Shown: positions 35,422-45,980, counted from the first letter of the stretch. The stretch is 64,000 nucleotides of DNA from an uncultured Marvinbryantia sp. (GCF_905201705.1 NZ_CAJKOX010000017.1:16222-80221); one strand, 5' to 3'. Numbers and translations are program-made. The notes: a model not told the origin generated them from the sequence alone.

Positions 35422-37002
35422 ATGAAAAGAGAACCGAAGAAGAAACGGAGAAAAAAATATATATTGGTGATCCTGTTGATTCTGGCAGTTATTCTGGTGG
35501 CTGCATTTTTGATGATCCGTAACTTTTTTCATCGCCCGCAGATCGCACCTGCAACACCCTCTGACAGTGCGGTGGTGGAAACGGCAAAGGGAAGGATAAG
35601 GGGGAGCGAGGAGAACGGAATATATCAGTATCTGGGTGTACCCTATGCGCAGGCGGAGGAGCGGTTTGTACCGGCAGTGGAAGTACAGGAATGGGAAGGC
35701 ATTCTGGATGCATCGGAGGTAGGACCGATGTCGCCTCAGAGCTCCATGCTCGGCATGTCTGGCGGCGGGCAGGAAGGAACGGATAATAACTGCCAGAACC
35801 TGAATATCTGGACGCCGGGAACAAACGATGGAGAAAAACGTGCGGTGATGGTATGGCTCCACGGCGGAGGTTTTTCTACCGGATCTGCCAACGATGCGGA
35901 TTATAACGGAGCAGATTTAAGCAGGAGCGGCGATGTGGTGGTCGTTTCCATCAATCATCGCCTGGGAGTATCTGGTTTTCTGGATCTCTCTGCATATGGA
36001 GAGAAATACGAATATTCTGCAAATGTCGGTCTGACGGATATTGTCAGTGCGCTGCAGTGGATACAGGAGAATATCGAATCTTTTGGAGGAGATCCCGACA
36101 ACGTGACATTGTTCGGGCAGTCCGGCGGCGGAGCGAAGGTTCTCGCCCTGATGACCACTCCTTATGCAAAGGGATTGTTTCGGAGGGGAATCGTCCAGAG
36201 CGGCGCAACGGAGACTATGGGAGTAACCTTTACCAGTCAGGAGGCAAGCACAAGCCTGACGGAACGGATCCTGGAACGGTTGGGGATCACGGCGGATCAT
36301 ATCGAGGATATCCAGAATGTGTCCCTGGAAGATCTGGAAAAGGCGTCTGAGGAGGCACTGCAGGAAACGGCAGAAGAGTATCGGATTCCGGCTCCACTAT
36401 CGGACGGGTATGCGATGGAATGGGGCCCGGTCGTTGATGGGGATTATATGCCGACCGATCCTGTGACGGAAGATTCTTTTGCGGAGAACGGGAAGGGAAT
36501 CGATCTGCTGATCGGCAGTAATCTCAACGAATGGACGATGCTGATGGGAGGAGATCAGGGGGAACTGACGGAAGAGGAAACGGCAGCTTTTGCAGCGGCA
36601 TACCCGAATGAGGATGTGGGAAAAGCGAATAAAGTGGACACCCTGATCCGGCTTCCCATGCTGAAGATCATGTCTCACAAAGCGGATCAGAATGATGGGA
36701 ATGTGTATGCGTATGTATTTACCTGGGACGAATCCCGGATGGGTGCTTACCATGGGGCGGAAATTCCGTTTGTGTTCGCCCATGAGCAGAATGGAGAAAC
36801 AGCACAGAAACTGATGGAGCAGGTAAGTCAGGCATGGATCAGTTTCGCAAAAAGCGGCGTGCCTTCTGCGGAGGGACTGCCTGTATGGGAAGCCTACGAT
36901 AAGGGTGCGACGATGATCCTGGATGCAGAGTCCAGTCTTGCGTATGGACATGACCGGGAGCTGATGAAGCTGCTGGAACCGGATATGTCAGCACAGTTTT
37001 AG
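35422..37002 (+). CDS. Membrane-anchored type B carboxylesterase
   Basis: The 526-residue protein has one N-terminal membrane segment (about 14-32) after a Lys/Arg-rich start, so the catalytic body is outside. It has YLGVPYAQAEERF, WLHGGGFSTGSA, nucleophile S234 in LFGQSGGGAKV, and a late His in GAYHGAEIPFVF. It hydrolyses esters, possibly acyl groups on plant glycans that the GH3 enzymes attack. GGAGG at 35411-35415 favours ATG 35422. It is the last gene of the group. Confidence 0.9.
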   Translation: MKREPKKKRRKKYILVILLILAVILVAAFLMIRNFFHRPQIAPATPSDSAVVETAKGRIRGSEENGIYQYLGVPYAQAEERFVPAVEVQEWEGILDASEVGPMSPQSSMLGMSGGGQEGTDNNCQNLNIWTPGTNDGEKRAVMVWLHGGGFSTGSANDADYNGADLSRSGDVVVVSINHRLGVSGFLDLSAYGEKYEYSANVGLTDIVSALQWIQENIESFGGDPDNVTLFGQSGGGAKVLALMTTPYAKGLFRRGIVQSGATETMGVTFTSQEASTSLTERILERLGITADHIEDIQNVSLEDLEKASEEALQETAEEYRIPAPLSDGYAMEWGPVVDGDYMPTDPVTEDSFAENGKGIDLLIGSNLNEWTMLMGGDQGELTEEETAAFAAAYPNEDVGKANKVDTLIRLPMLKIMSHKADQNDGNVYAYVFTWDESRMGAYHGAEIPFVFAHEQNGETAQKLMEQVSQAWISFAKSGVPSAEGLPVWEAYDKGATMILDAESSLAYGHDRELMKLLEPDMSAQF

Positions 37003-37455
37003 AAAAGATATTTGCACAAATAACTGCGATTTTCATTTTGAATCCCTCCTGATATGTTGGATAATTGTTTATTTATTTTAGCTGCCCCTCGGAGCGGCCG
37101 TTCTCCGTGAGCTTTGTCTATAGTATACGCAGGCAAATTTCAACTGTAAAGTAAGCACAATATTGTGCCGTAGTTACCCAGAGAGAACTATGTTACTGTG
37201 GGGCTGTTTTTAAAAATGGAATATAGTAACCGGTGGAGATCCTCCAAAATCTGTTAAGGTTCGGAACGTATACTGAAATAAGCCTGCCGCAATCCCACCG
37301 ATTTTAGGCAGTGTGTTAAGGTAGCCAAAAGCAGAGGTTTGTGCTATACTTGCGTTATGGGAACATGGAAATTTTAGGAATGGAAATATCAGCATGGATT
37401 TTGATGACGGGAAAATATGCAAGAGCTGCTTTAGGAGGTGTGGGTGTAGAAAGAG
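37003..37455. other. 453-base gap with a small dyad
   Basis: No gene is supported on either strand. A perfect 14-bp palindrome, GCACAATATTGTGC, lies at 37155-37168. A plus-strand AGGAGG near 37434 serves the next gene. I see no T-rich terminator immediately after the carboxylesterase. Confidence 0.4.
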
Positions 37456-37728
37456 ATGGCATCGGAGAGAACGAAAGAATTATATAAGGTTTTATTGAGC
37501 AAAGGCTATCCGAAGGAATTTTGTGCGGAGATTGCGTACAAATATATGAATACGGATTATGCCGCTACCCGGATGTTGGGCTATCTGTACCGGGTGTCAG
37601 ACCCGAAGCTGGAGGATCTGGCGGATGAAATGGTGGCGATATTAAGCGACAGAGACCGGATCATCCAGAAGAAAGAGGCGGAGCACGCACAGGCAGCGAT
37701 CAGCGAAATGTACAGGAATGGACTATAG
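37456..37728 (+). CDS. Small hypothetical protein (90 residues)
   Basis: The protein is helical and charged, with ELYKVLLSKGYPKEFCAEIAYKYMNTDYAATRMLGYLYRV and a glutamate/lysine-rich tail. I do not recognise a family of known function. It lies 30 bases before the YunG-like gene and is probably cotranscribed with it. Confidence 0.7.
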   Translation: MASERTKELYKVLLSKGYPKEFCAEIAYKYMNTDYAATRMLGYLYRVSDPKLEDLADEMVAILSDRDRIIQKKEAEHAQAAISEMYRNGL

Positions 37729-37758
37729 AGAAATACAGAAAGAGAGGAGGTCTGCGAT

Positions 37759-38193
37759 ATGAAATATAATTTCTGGGGCTGGGAGCAGGCGGATGCTCCG
37801 GCGATCACAGAGCAATATAAAGGAATACATACGCCGATTGATTTGTATGACGCGCTTTCAAAAATCTGGTGTGAGGATACCTGTGCGCCGCGGATGCGGA
37901 AGAACTGGACGCCGGAAAACAAAACGCTGGGGCAGTGCTCTATCACGGCATTTCTGGCGCAGGATATTTTCGGAGGAAAGGTGTATGGCGTCCCGCGTCC
38001 GGATGGCAATTATCACTGCTACAATGTGATCGGGGACTGCCGGTTTGATCTCACGAGCGAACAATTCGGGGATGAGGTGTTGTCGTATGAGGATAATCCG
38101 GAACAATTTCGCGAGATTCATTTTGCAAAAGAAGAGAAGCGGCTGAGATATGAATATCTGAAGAGAAAACTGGGTGAGATAAATTGTGGGTAA
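37759..38193 (+). CDS. YunG-like protein
   Basis: The 144-residue protein has the YunG pattern: LSKIWCEDTCAP, NWTPENKTLGQCSITAFLAQDIFGGKVYG and HCYNVIGDCRFDLTSEQFG. YunG of Bacillus has no established function; the conserved Cys and His suggest a transglutaminase/peptidase-like fold, which is inference. A GAGGAGG site precedes the ATG. The gene ends before a strong dyad that also marks the start of the N-glycan locus. Confidence 0.75.
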   Translation: MKYNFWGWEQADAPAITEQYKGIHTPIDLYDALSKIWCEDTCAPRMRKNWTPENKTLGQCSITAFLAQDIFGGKVYGVPRPDGNYHCYNVIGDCRFDLTSEQFGDEVLSYEDNPEQFREIHFAKEEKRLRYEYLKRKLGEINCG

Positions 38194-38256
38194 CGTGACG
38201 GCGATCACGCTGGAGGGCAAAAAGGCAAAGAAAAAAAGCAGGTCATCATCAGAGGG

Positions 38257-38327
38257 AAGGTACTAGAATTTGTACACCGATTCTAGTACCTTTCCACTTT
38301 TTTTCTCCGGCGATTTTTATTTATACT
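38257..38327 (+). promoter_or_regulatory. Dyad element and -10 box upstream of the GH85 operon
   Basis: A 13-bp perfect stem, AAGGTACTAGAAT / ATTCTAGTACCTT, is followed by a C and a run of seven T, so it can terminate the YunG transcript. Its core (38261-38285, starting TACTAGAATTTGT) is also matched at 21 of 25 positions by 49592-49616, ahead of the ABC operon. In each case a -10 box follows at 60-61 bases; here it is TATACT at 38322-38327. It may therefore act as an activator site as well as, or instead of, a terminator. Confidence 0.65.
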
Positions 38328-38371
38328 AGAGGTACATAGAATACATAAAAATCCAGAGAAAGGGAGAAGAG

Positions 38372-41300
38372 ATGAAAAGAAAAGAGTTGTTAAGAAGGGC
38401 TTCGGCAGCAGGTCTGGCAGCGATCGTGGCAGTGGGTACAAGTGCGTGCCAGCAGACGAAGAAGGAAACCGGGGCGCCGACGGAAGCAGTGACGGAGGCG
38501 GCGGCAACCGATGCAGCGCAGACGGAAACCGAAGCCAGGGAAACGGAAACCGCGGCGGAAACGGAGACGGCAGCCGAAGCGGTGGCAGCGGCGGAAGAGA
38601 CGGCAAACGAAGCAGAGGCGGCGGAAGAGACAGCATCCGAAGCGGCAGAAGAAGCGAAAACTGACGCGGACGGCGCTGCAGCGAGCCGCTACCAGGTAAC
38701 GGAAGAAAACCAGAACAAGGAGCTGGTGATGAACGACCAGCCGGAATCCTCCTACTGGTTCCCGGAGCAGCTTCTTGAGTGGAATGCAGAAGAGGACGAG
38801 GATCTGGAGTATAATGTCAGCACGGTTCCGCTGGCAAAGCGTGTGGATAAGGAAAATCTGACTCCGGTAAACAGCACGCAGAACACGGACACGAAGGTGA
38901 TGGCGATCTCCATCATGAACTCCAGCACGAGCGGAAATGCGCCCCACGGTCTCAATTCGGCTAACTGCAACATCTTTACTTACTGGCAGTATGTGGATGA
39001 ACTGGTATACTGGGGTGGCTCTTCGGGCGAAGGTCTGATCGTTCCGCCAAGCCCGGATGTGACAGATTTAGGACACAAGAACGGTGTTCCGGTAATTGGT
39101 ACTGTATTCTTCCCGCAGGGCGTTGCAGGCGGCAGGATGGAGTGGCTGAACACTTTCCTTGCGCAGGCTGAGGATGGAAGCTTCCCGATGGCGGACAAGC
39201 TGATCGAGGTGGCGCAGACCTATGGCTTTGACGGCTGGTTCATCAACCAGGAGACGGAGGGCACCGAGGAGGAGCCGCTGACGAAGGAGCATGCGGATGC
39301 GATGCAGCTCTTTATAAAATACTTTAAGGAAAAAGCGCCGGAGCTTCGTCTGGTTTACTACGATTCCATGACGGTCGACGGCGAGATGGACTGGCAGAAT
39401 GCGCTGACCGACGCAAACGCAGCATACCTTGTGGACGGGGAGGGCAATGCGGTTGCAGACGAAATGTTCTTAAACTTCTGGTGGACAGATGAGGAACTGG
39501 CGGATGAAAAGCTGCTGGAGGCATCTGCAGAAAAGGCAGCAGAGCTTGCTATCGATCCGTATGATCTTTATGCGGGCATTGACGTGCAGGCAAACGGCTA
39601 CAACACACCGATCCGCTGGGATCTGTTTGCAGACGGGGACGGAGCTTCTCATACCTCCCTCGGCATTTACTGTCCGAGCTGGGCGTACTTCTCCGCCTCC
39701 ACGCTGGATGATTTCCACAAGAACGAAAATACCTTCTGGGTAAACAGCAAGCGCGATCCGTCTGTGGATGTGGAATATACCTCTGCGGATCAGTGGCACG
39801 GTGTTGCGACATACGTAGTTGAAAAATCGGCGATCACGGAGCTTCCGTTTATCACGAACTTCAACACAGGCAGCGGCTACAGCTTCTACAAAGAGGGCGA
39901 GCAGATTTCCACGCTTGACTGGAACAACCGCAGCATCGGCGATATTCTGCCGACCTACCGCTGGATGATCGACCAGGAAGAAAATAATCTGACTGCAGCA
40001 TTCGACGTTGGAAATGCATGGTACGGCGGCACTTCTCTGAAGCTGTACGGCAAGACGGCGGCGGGCGCGTCCTCTGTGATCCACATGTACAGCGCAGATC
40101 TGCCGGTTGAGGAAGCAACGGTATTTACAACGACCGTAAAGGCAGATGCTGAGACGGATCTGAATGCGATCCTCACCTTTGACGACGGGACCACAGAGAT
40201 CGTAAACGCCGATGCAAAGGCAGGCGAGGGCTGGACGACCATCGGCTTTGATATCTCCGAATATGCAGGAAAGAAAATCCGTGAGATCTCTTATGAGATT
40301 ATCCCGGCGACGGAAAACAGCTTTTACCAGATCAATTTTGGAAACATTACGATCACAAACGAGACGGAGAAGGAAAACGCAGAGATCAGCAATCTTACGG
40401 TGGACGGTACGGAGTTTGACGAGGACGGTATGTACGCGGGCGTCCGCCTTTCCTGGGAGAGCACGCTGGAGGATTCCTGTTATGAGGTATATCGTGTGAA
40501 CGATGACAAGACAATTTCTCTGCTCGGCGTATCGAACACGACCTGCTTCTATGTAAATACCCTTCCGCGCACGGGAGAAACAAACAAATCAGACTTTATG
40601 GTAATTCCGGTAAACGAGCTGCTCGCGGAGGGCGAGGGTGTGACCGTATCTATGGACTGGCCGGACAACAGTCTGCCGAAAGCAGCGCTGACCGCATCAC
40701 AGACGCTTGTCGGACCGGGCAGCAAGGTAACCTTTACCAGTGCGTGCTCCCAGAACACGGAGAACGTTTCCTGGTTGATGCCGGGCGCAAGCGAAGAGAC
40801 GGCAGAGGGCGAGAGTGTAAGCGTTACTTATGAGAACGAGGGCGTTTATGACGTAACGGTAACGGCAAAGAATTCCTCCGGCGAGGCGGAGCAGACCTAT
40901 AACGGACTGATCGTTGTTTCCTCTGCGGTGGAAAAGGACGGCGCGCTGACACTGCTGTCCCAAGGCAGGGAAGTGGAAGCGACGGCTTATGTAAACGATA
41001 ACGAGGCGCCGCCTTTCGCAGTGGACGGCGACGTGACAAAGAAATGGTGCGCAACCGGCACACCGCCTCATGAGATCACGATTGATCTCGGTGAGGAAGC
41101 GGCAGTCAGCCAGGTGAAGATTTCCCACGCGGAGGCAGGCGGCGAGGGCGCTGACATGAACACGAAGGCATACACCATTCTGGTAAGCAGCGACGGACTT
41201 TCCTTCACACCGGTGGCATCCGTCACAAAGAACACCAGCGGCGAAACGCTTGATACCTTCGCGCCGGTAAATGCAAGATATGTGAAGCTGTCGGTAGTGA

Positions 41301-41398
41301 AGCCGACGCAGGGGTCCGACACGGCGGCGCGTATTTACGAAATCGAAGTGTACGGCACAGAAACAGCGCTTGACGCGGAGGCGGAGACCGTGTCATGA
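38372..41398 (+). CDS. GH85 endo-beta-N-acetylglucosaminidase, lipoprotein
   Basis: The enzyme cuts the GlcNAc-beta1,4-GlcNAc core of N-glycans and releases the oligosaccharide from glycoprotein. The lipobox Cys is residue 26, followed by a long Ala/Glu/Thr linker (27-105). The GH85 barrel spans about 150-480; the substrate-assisted pair is N292 and E294 in GFDGWFINQE. Then come a jelly-roll region (500-660), an FnIII-like stretch, a PKD-like domain (about 770-850) and a CBM32/F5-8C domain (865-1000). It sits on the cell surface and heads an operon with GH125 and GH38. Confidence 0.93.
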   Translation: MKRKELLRRASAAGLAAIVAVGTSACQQTKKETGAPTEAVTEAAATDAAQTETEARETETAAETETAAEAVAAAEETANEAEAAEETASEAAEEAKTDADGAAASRYQVTEENQNKELVMNDQPESSYWFPEQLLEWNAEEDEDLEYNVSTVPLAKRVDKENLTPVNSTQNTDTKVMAISIMNSSTSGNAPHGLNSANCNIFTYWQYVDELVYWGGSSGEGLIVPPSPDVTDLGHKNGVPVIGTVFFPQGVAGGRMEWLNTFLAQAEDGSFPMADKLIEVAQTYGFDGWFINQETEGTEEEPLTKEHADAMQLFIKYFKEKAPELRLVYYDSMTVDGEMDWQNALTDANAAYLVDGEGNAVADEMFLNFWWTDEELADEKLLEASAEKAAELAIDPYDLYAGIDVQANGYNTPIRWDLFADGDGASHTSLGIYCPSWAYFSASTLDDFHKNENTFWVNSKRDPSVDVEYTSADQWHGVATYVVEKSAITELPFITNFNTGSGYSFYKEGEQISTLDWNNRSIGDILPTYRWMIDQEENNLTAAFDVGNAWYGGTSLKLYGKTAAGASSVIHMYSADLPVEEATVFTTTVKADAETDLNAILTFDDGTTEIVNADAKAGEGWTTIGFDISEYAGKKIREISYEIIPATENSFYQINFGNITITNETEKENAEISNLTVDGTEFDEDGMYAGVRLSWESTLEDSCYEVYRVNDDKTISLLGVSNTTCFYVNTLPRTGETNKSDFMVIPVNELLAEGEGVTVSMDWPDNSLPKAALTASQTLVGPGSKVTFTSACSQNTENVSWLMPGASEETAEGESVSVTYENEGVYDVTVTAKNSSGEAEQTYNGLIVVSSAVEKDGALTLLSQGREVEATAYVNDNEAPPFAVDGDVTKKWCATGTPPHEITIDLGEEAAVSQVKISHAEAGGEGADMNTKAYTILVSSDGLSFTPVASVTKNTSGETLDTFAPVNARYVKLSVVKPTQGSDTAARIYEIEVYGTETALDAEAETVS

Positions 41399-41450
41399 TA
41401 ACAAGGGGCTGATCCCCGCATAAATGTGAAAAAGGACGGAGGGCCTGAAC

Positions 41451-42785
41451 ATGGCAGCAGAATTAAAGAACAGACAGATTCCGGAGTCGATCTGTCGCAT
41501 ACTGGATACCGTAAAGGAAGTATTTGCGCAGGAGCCGCAGGTATATGAGACATTTAAAAACTGCTACACAAATACCTTAAATACTGCCGTTCATCATATG
41601 GAGGACAATACGGTTTACATTGTCACGGGCGACATCCCGGCTATGTGGCTGCGAGACTCGGCGGCCTCCCTCCGTCCCTATCTGATTCCGGCAAAAGAGG
41701 ACAAAAAGATCGCCGATATCCTGGTGGGCGCGGCGCAGCGCCAGGCAGAGTATATCTGCATTGATCCTTATGCGAACGCCTTCAACGCGGAGGCGAACGG
41801 AAACTGCTGGGAGAAGGACGAAACGGAAATGAACGACTGGCTGTGGGAGCGGAAGTACGAGATCGACTCGCTCTGCTATCCGATCCAGTTTGCGTATCTT
41901 ATCTGGAAAAACACCGGCAGAACCGATCAGTTCACCCGTGCCTTTGCGGAAGCGGCGTGGAAGATTCTCACGGTGTTCCGGGTAGAGCAGTACCACGAGG
42001 AAAAATCGACCTACCGGTTTACAAGAAAAAATACCTACTACACGGACACTCTTTCCAGAGACGGCAGGGGGCCGCTGGTAAAACAGGGAATTGGAATGAC
42101 CTGGTCGGGCTTCCGTCCGAGCGACGACGCCTGCACCTACGGCTATCTGATCCCGTCCAATATGTTTGCGGTCGTGGCGCTCGGCTATCTGGAGGAGATT
42201 GCCCGCGAGGTGCTGAAGCTCCCGGAGATGGCGCGGGAGGCGGCAGTGCTGAAGGAAGAAATTTACGAGGGCATTGAAAAATACGGCATCACCCGTAGGG
42301 AGGGCTTCGGCGAGGTGTATGCATACGAGGCGGACGGCTTTGGCGAATTTAATCTGATGGATGACGCCAACGTGCCAAGCCTTTTATCCATGGATTATAT
42401 CGGATATAAAGGACGCAGCCGCGAGGTGGCGGAGAATACGAGAAAACTGATTTTAAGTGAGACAAATCCTTTCTACTACAAAGGAGAGAAGGCAGCGGGG
42501 ATCGGAAGTCCCCACACGCCGGCCGGATATATCTGGCATATTGCATTATGTATGCAGGGGCTTACCGCACAGACGGCGGAGGAAAAACGGCGGATGATCA
42601 TGCTGGCAGTCTCCACGGACGGCAGCAAAAAACTGATGCACGAGGGCTTCTGCGCAGACGACGACACACAGTATACAAGGGAATGGTTTGCCTGGGCAAA
42701 TGCAATGTTCAGCGAACTTGTGATGGATTATTGCGGATATAAGATAGAAAAAGAAACGCATGTATCATGCGGTATGACAGAATAA
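41451..42785 (+). CDS. GH125 exo-alpha-1,6-mannosidase
   Basis: The 444-residue protein lacks a signal peptide and acts inside the cell. It has VTGDIPAMWLRDSAASLRPY, ANGNCWEKDETEMNDWLWERKYEIDSL, WSGFRPSDDACTYGYLIPSN (acidic pair D225-D226) and MHEGFCADDDTQYTREWFAWANAMF, all typical of GH125. The family removes terminal alpha-1,6-linked mannose by inversion, as shown for Clostridium perfringens and pneumococcal enzymes. It lies 52 bases after the GH85 gene, and the GH38 gene follows 10 bases later. Confidence 0.94.
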   Translation: MAAELKNRQIPESICRILDTVKEVFAQEPQVYETFKNCYTNTLNTAVHHMEDNTVYIVTGDIPAMWLRDSAASLRPYLIPAKEDKKIADILVGAAQRQAEYICIDPYANAFNAEANGNCWEKDETEMNDWLWERKYEIDSLCYPIQFAYLIWKNTGRTDQFTRAFAEAAWKILTVFRVEQYHEEKSTYRFTRKNTYYTDTLSRDGRGPLVKQGIGMTWSGFRPSDDACTYGYLIPSNMFAVVALGYLEEIAREVLKLPEMAREAAVLKEEIYEGIEKYGITRREGFGEVYAYEADGFGEFNLMDDANVPSLLSMDYIGYKGRSREVAENTRKLILSETNPFYYKGEKAAGIGSPHTPAGYIWHIALCMQGLTAQTAEEKRRMIMLAVSTDGSKKLMHEGFCADDDTQYTREWFAWANAMFSELVMDYCGYKIEKETHVSCGMTE

Positions 42786-42795
42786 GGAGGCAGCT

Positions 42796-45700
42796 ATGTT
42801 TTTAACAGACAGAAAACTGGAAAGGCGGATTACGGAATTGCAGGAATATCGCTACCGCGACATTATCCGTCTGGAAGAATTTGCAGTAAAGGAAGACACC
42901 GAGGGCGTGGTAAACCCGGCGCTTCCGACATCCTTTGAGGGGTGGGATACCCTGCGCACAGGAGATACCTGGAAGGGACGCGATCGTTTCCTGTGGATGC
43001 ATAAGGAAATCCCGGTTCCGGCAGAGTGGAAGGGCAGAAAGATTGTCGGAATTTTTGACTTTGGAAATACCGGTGCGGGAAACAACTCCGGCTTTGAATC
43101 CATGCTGTACTTAAACGGCAGCATGTATCAGGGCGTGGATGTAAACCATAAAGAAGCATTTTTTGAGAACACAAACTGCGGAAAGGTGCTGGATGTCACT
43201 TTCCGCCTCTGGTCCGGTCTGGAGGGCGGCGGCGTGCCGACCGAGCAGGAGCACCGCATTGCGCGCGCAGATCTGGCGTGGCTGGACGAGCAGGTGGACG
43301 ACTTCTATTACATGGCGCAGATGGTATGGGAGACGCTTGGACAGTTAAATGAGTTTGACCCGATCCAGCACGACCTGCGCAGAGCGCTCGACGAGGCGTG
43401 CCACTGCATCGACTGGTCTTATCCGGGGAGCGATGCATTCTACGAGAGCGTTCACGAGGCGGATGTTCTCTTAAACGAAGCAATCGATGGCATGAACAAA
43501 AACAGCTCCGTGAACGTGAGCTGCGTGGGACACACGCACATCGACATGGCGTGGCTGTGGCGTCTGAAGCACACCAGAGAAAAAGGCTCACGCTCCTTCT
43601 CAACGGTACTTCGCCTGATGAAGCAGTACCCGGAATACATTTTCCTGCAGACACAGCCGCAGATCTATGAATATATGAAGGAAGATTTTCCGGAGATTTA
43701 CGCGCAGATCAAGGAGCGCGTGGCGGAAGGACGCTGGGAAGCGGACGGCGCAATGTGGGTGGAGGCGGACTGCAACCTCACCAGCGGCGAGTCGCTCACC
43801 AGACAGATTCTGCTCGGAAGTAAATTTATCAAGGATGAATTTGGTAAAGAGGTGGAATACCTCTGGCTTCCGGATGTGTTCGGCTATTCCTGGGCGCTGC
43901 CGCAGATTCTGAAAAAAGCGGGCATCAACACCTTTATGACGACAAAGATCAGCTGGAATCAGTATAACCGTATGCCGCACGACACCTTTATGTGGAAGGG
44001 CATCGACGGCAGCGAGGTGCTGACGCACTTTATCACGACGCCGGACCCGTGGAGCGAGCCGGGTTCCTGGTTCTACACCTACAACGGCAAGCTGACGCCG
44101 AAGACGGTAAAGGGCACCTGGGAGGCATACAGCGAGAAGCAGATGAATAAGGATCTGCTGATCTCCTTCGGCTACGGCGACGGAGGCGGCGGCGTAAACC
44201 GTGATATGCTGGAGAATCGCAGAAGGATCGACAAAATTCCGGGATTGCCGAATCTGAAGATTACAACGGCGGCGGAATACTTCCGCAAGCTGCATGAGAC
44301 GGTGGAGGAGACGGACCAGTATGTGCACACCTGGGACGGAGAGCTGTATCTGGAATACCACAGAGGCACCTACACCAGCCAGGGCTACAATAAACGTATG
44401 AACCGCAAAATGGAGCTTCTCTACAGGAGAGCGGAGTGGCTGACTGCGATGGACGCTGTGAATAAGGGCAGTATCGCAGAGGCAAAACAGGAGGAGCTGA
44501 CGAAGGGCTGGAAGCACATCCTTACAGACCAGTTCCACGACATTATTCCGGGTTCCTCGATCCACGAGGTATATGAGGACTCCAGGAAGGATTACGAATA
44601 CATTGAAAGCGTTGCGCAGGGTGTATGCCAGGGAGCGCTGGCGGATCTGCTTGAAGAAAAGCCGGATTCCTACACGGTATTTAACGCTTCCGCATGGACG
44701 AGAGGCGAGATCGTAATGGTTCCGAATGACCGGGCGGGTGTTTACTGTGATGCAGACGGCAATGAATTGACCGCGCAGCAGGCAGGAGACGTCACCTACG
44801 TGGAGGTGAAGGACGTTCCGGCGATGGGTACGGCAGCGATTTTCTTTAAGGAGCAGGCTCCGGCGGAGACAAAGGCAGCCTTCACCATCAACGGAAGAGA
44901 TATTGAGACACCGTACTACAGCATTTCCCTGAACGGCTATGGACAGATCACACGGCTGTTTGACAAGACCTTCGGGCGCGAGGTGCTTCCGAAGGGCGAG
45001 CGTGCGAACGTGCTGCAGATGTTCGAGGATAAGCCGCTCGACAACGACGCGTGGGATATCGACATTTTTTATCAGCAGAAGATGCGCGAGATCACCGATC
45101 TGACAAAGTTTGAGGTAACGGAGTGCGGCGCGCTGCAGATGAAGATTCATATGGAGTGGAATTACATGAACTCCTTCATCGCACAGGATATGGTGCTCTA
45201 CAGCGACAGCAGAAGAATCGACTTTAAGACGTTCGTGGATTACCATGAGCAGCATCAGCTCCTGAAAGCAGCGTTCCCGGTGAATATCCGTTCCACCTAC
45301 GCGACCTACGATGTACAGTACGGCAATGTGAGACGTCCGAACCACTGGAATACAAGCTGGGATCAGGCGCGGTTTGAGAGCGTGGCGCACCGCTGGGCGG
45401 ATCTGTCCGAGAGAAATTACGGCGTCAGTCTCCTAAACGATTGCAAGTACGGTCATGACATCAAAGACAATGTGATACGTATCAGTCTGCTGAAGGCAGG
45501 CACGCACCCGGATCACCTGCAGGATCAGGGACAGCACGTATTCACCTACGCGCTCCTTCCGCACAGCGGAGATTTCGTGGAAGGAAACGTGGTGCAGGAG
45601 GCGTATGCGCTGAACGATCCGATGCAGACGGCGGAGGGTGTTTGCACCTTTGGAGCGGAAAGCTTTGTAACCTTCGACAACGATCAGGTGGAGCTGGACG

Positions 45701-45915
45701 CGGTGAAGAAATCGGAGGACGGAAAATATCTCGTTATCCGCTTCCACGAGTTTGCAGGCTCCGCGCAGAAGGTGACGGTGCGTCCGGGCTTTGCCTTCCG
45801 GGAATGGACAGAGTGCGATCTGCGCGAGCGTCCGCTCGGCGAATGGTCGCGGGATAAGGAGATCGCGCTTGACCTTCACGCTTATGAAATAAAGACGATT
45901 CTGATCTCACTGTAA
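42796..45915 (+). CDS. GH38 alpha-mannosidase
   Basis: The 1039-residue protein is a retaining, zinc-dependent alpha-mannosidase of about standard length. Zinc ligands lie in H246-T-H248-I-D250 (CVGHTHIDMAWLW), and the nucleophile is D360 in LWLPDVFGYSWALPQI. A late zinc His lies in TDQFHDIIPGSSI. An N-terminal accessory domain (1-235) and C-terminal beta-domains (650-1039) flank the catalytic core. No signal peptide is present. It likely trims alpha-1,2/1,3-linked mannose from imported high-mannose glycans, together with GH125. Confidence 0.95.
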   Translation: MFLTDRKLERRITELQEYRYRDIIRLEEFAVKEDTEGVVNPALPTSFEGWDTLRTGDTWKGRDRFLWMHKEIPVPAEWKGRKIVGIFDFGNTGAGNNSGFESMLYLNGSMYQGVDVNHKEAFFENTNCGKVLDVTFRLWSGLEGGGVPTEQEHRIARADLAWLDEQVDDFYYMAQMVWETLGQLNEFDPIQHDLRRALDEACHCIDWSYPGSDAFYESVHEADVLLNEAIDGMNKNSSVNVSCVGHTHIDMAWLWRLKHTREKGSRSFSTVLRLMKQYPEYIFLQTQPQIYEYMKEDFPEIYAQIKERVAEGRWEADGAMWVEADCNLTSGESLTRQILLGSKFIKDEFGKEVEYLWLPDVFGYSWALPQILKKAGINTFMTTKISWNQYNRMPHDTFMWKGIDGSEVLTHFITTPDPWSEPGSWFYTYNGKLTPKTVKGTWEAYSEKQMNKDLLISFGYGDGGGGVNRDMLENRRRIDKIPGLPNLKITTAAEYFRKLHETVEETDQYVHTWDGELYLEYHRGTYTSQGYNKRMNRKMELLYRRAEWLTAMDAVNKGSIAEAKQEELTKGWKHILTDQFHDIIPGSSIHEVYEDSRKDYEYIESVAQGVCQGALADLLEEKPDSYTVFNASAWTRGEIVMVPNDRAGVYCDADGNELTAQQAGDVTYVEVKDVPAMGTAAIFFKEQAPAETKAAFTINGRDIETPYYSISLNGYGQITRLFDKTFGREVLPKGERANVLQMFEDKPLDNDAWDIDIFYQQKMREITDLTKFEVTECGALQMKIHMEWNYMNSFIAQDMVLYSDSRRIDFKTFVDYHEQHQLLKAAFPVNIRSTYATYDVQYGNVRRPNHWNTSWDQARFESVAHRWADLSERNYGVSLLNDCKYGHDIKDNVIRISLLKAGTHPDHLQDQGQHVFTYALLPHSGDFVEGNVVQEAYALNDPMQTAEGVCTFGAESFVTFDNDQVELDAVKKSEDGKYLVIRFHEFAGSAQKVTVRPGFAFREWTECDLRERPLGEWSRDKEIALDLHAYEIKTILISL

Positions 45916-45952
45916 AAGGAAACGTTTGCGCATTTATTGCGCGGACCGTGAC

Positions 45953-45980
45953 AGAGCCGGGCACGATCCTGGCTCTTTTT
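45953..45980 (+). terminator. Intrinsic terminator of the GH85-GH125-GH38 operon
   Basis: The stem AGAGCCGGG / CCTGGCTCT has one GT pair and a six-base loop, followed by TTTT. It lies 38 bases after the GH38 stop. Confidence 0.8.

Noticed and set aside
43600..45390. Minus-strand open frame of 596 codons inside the GH38 gene
   Set aside because: It is the antisense shadow of a GC-rich coding region; the GH38 motifs on the plus strand are decisive.
45908..45930. Possible CcpA (cre) site after the GH38 gene
   Set aside because: AGGAAACGTTTGCG misses two of the conserved positions and lies at a 3' end, not at a promoter.
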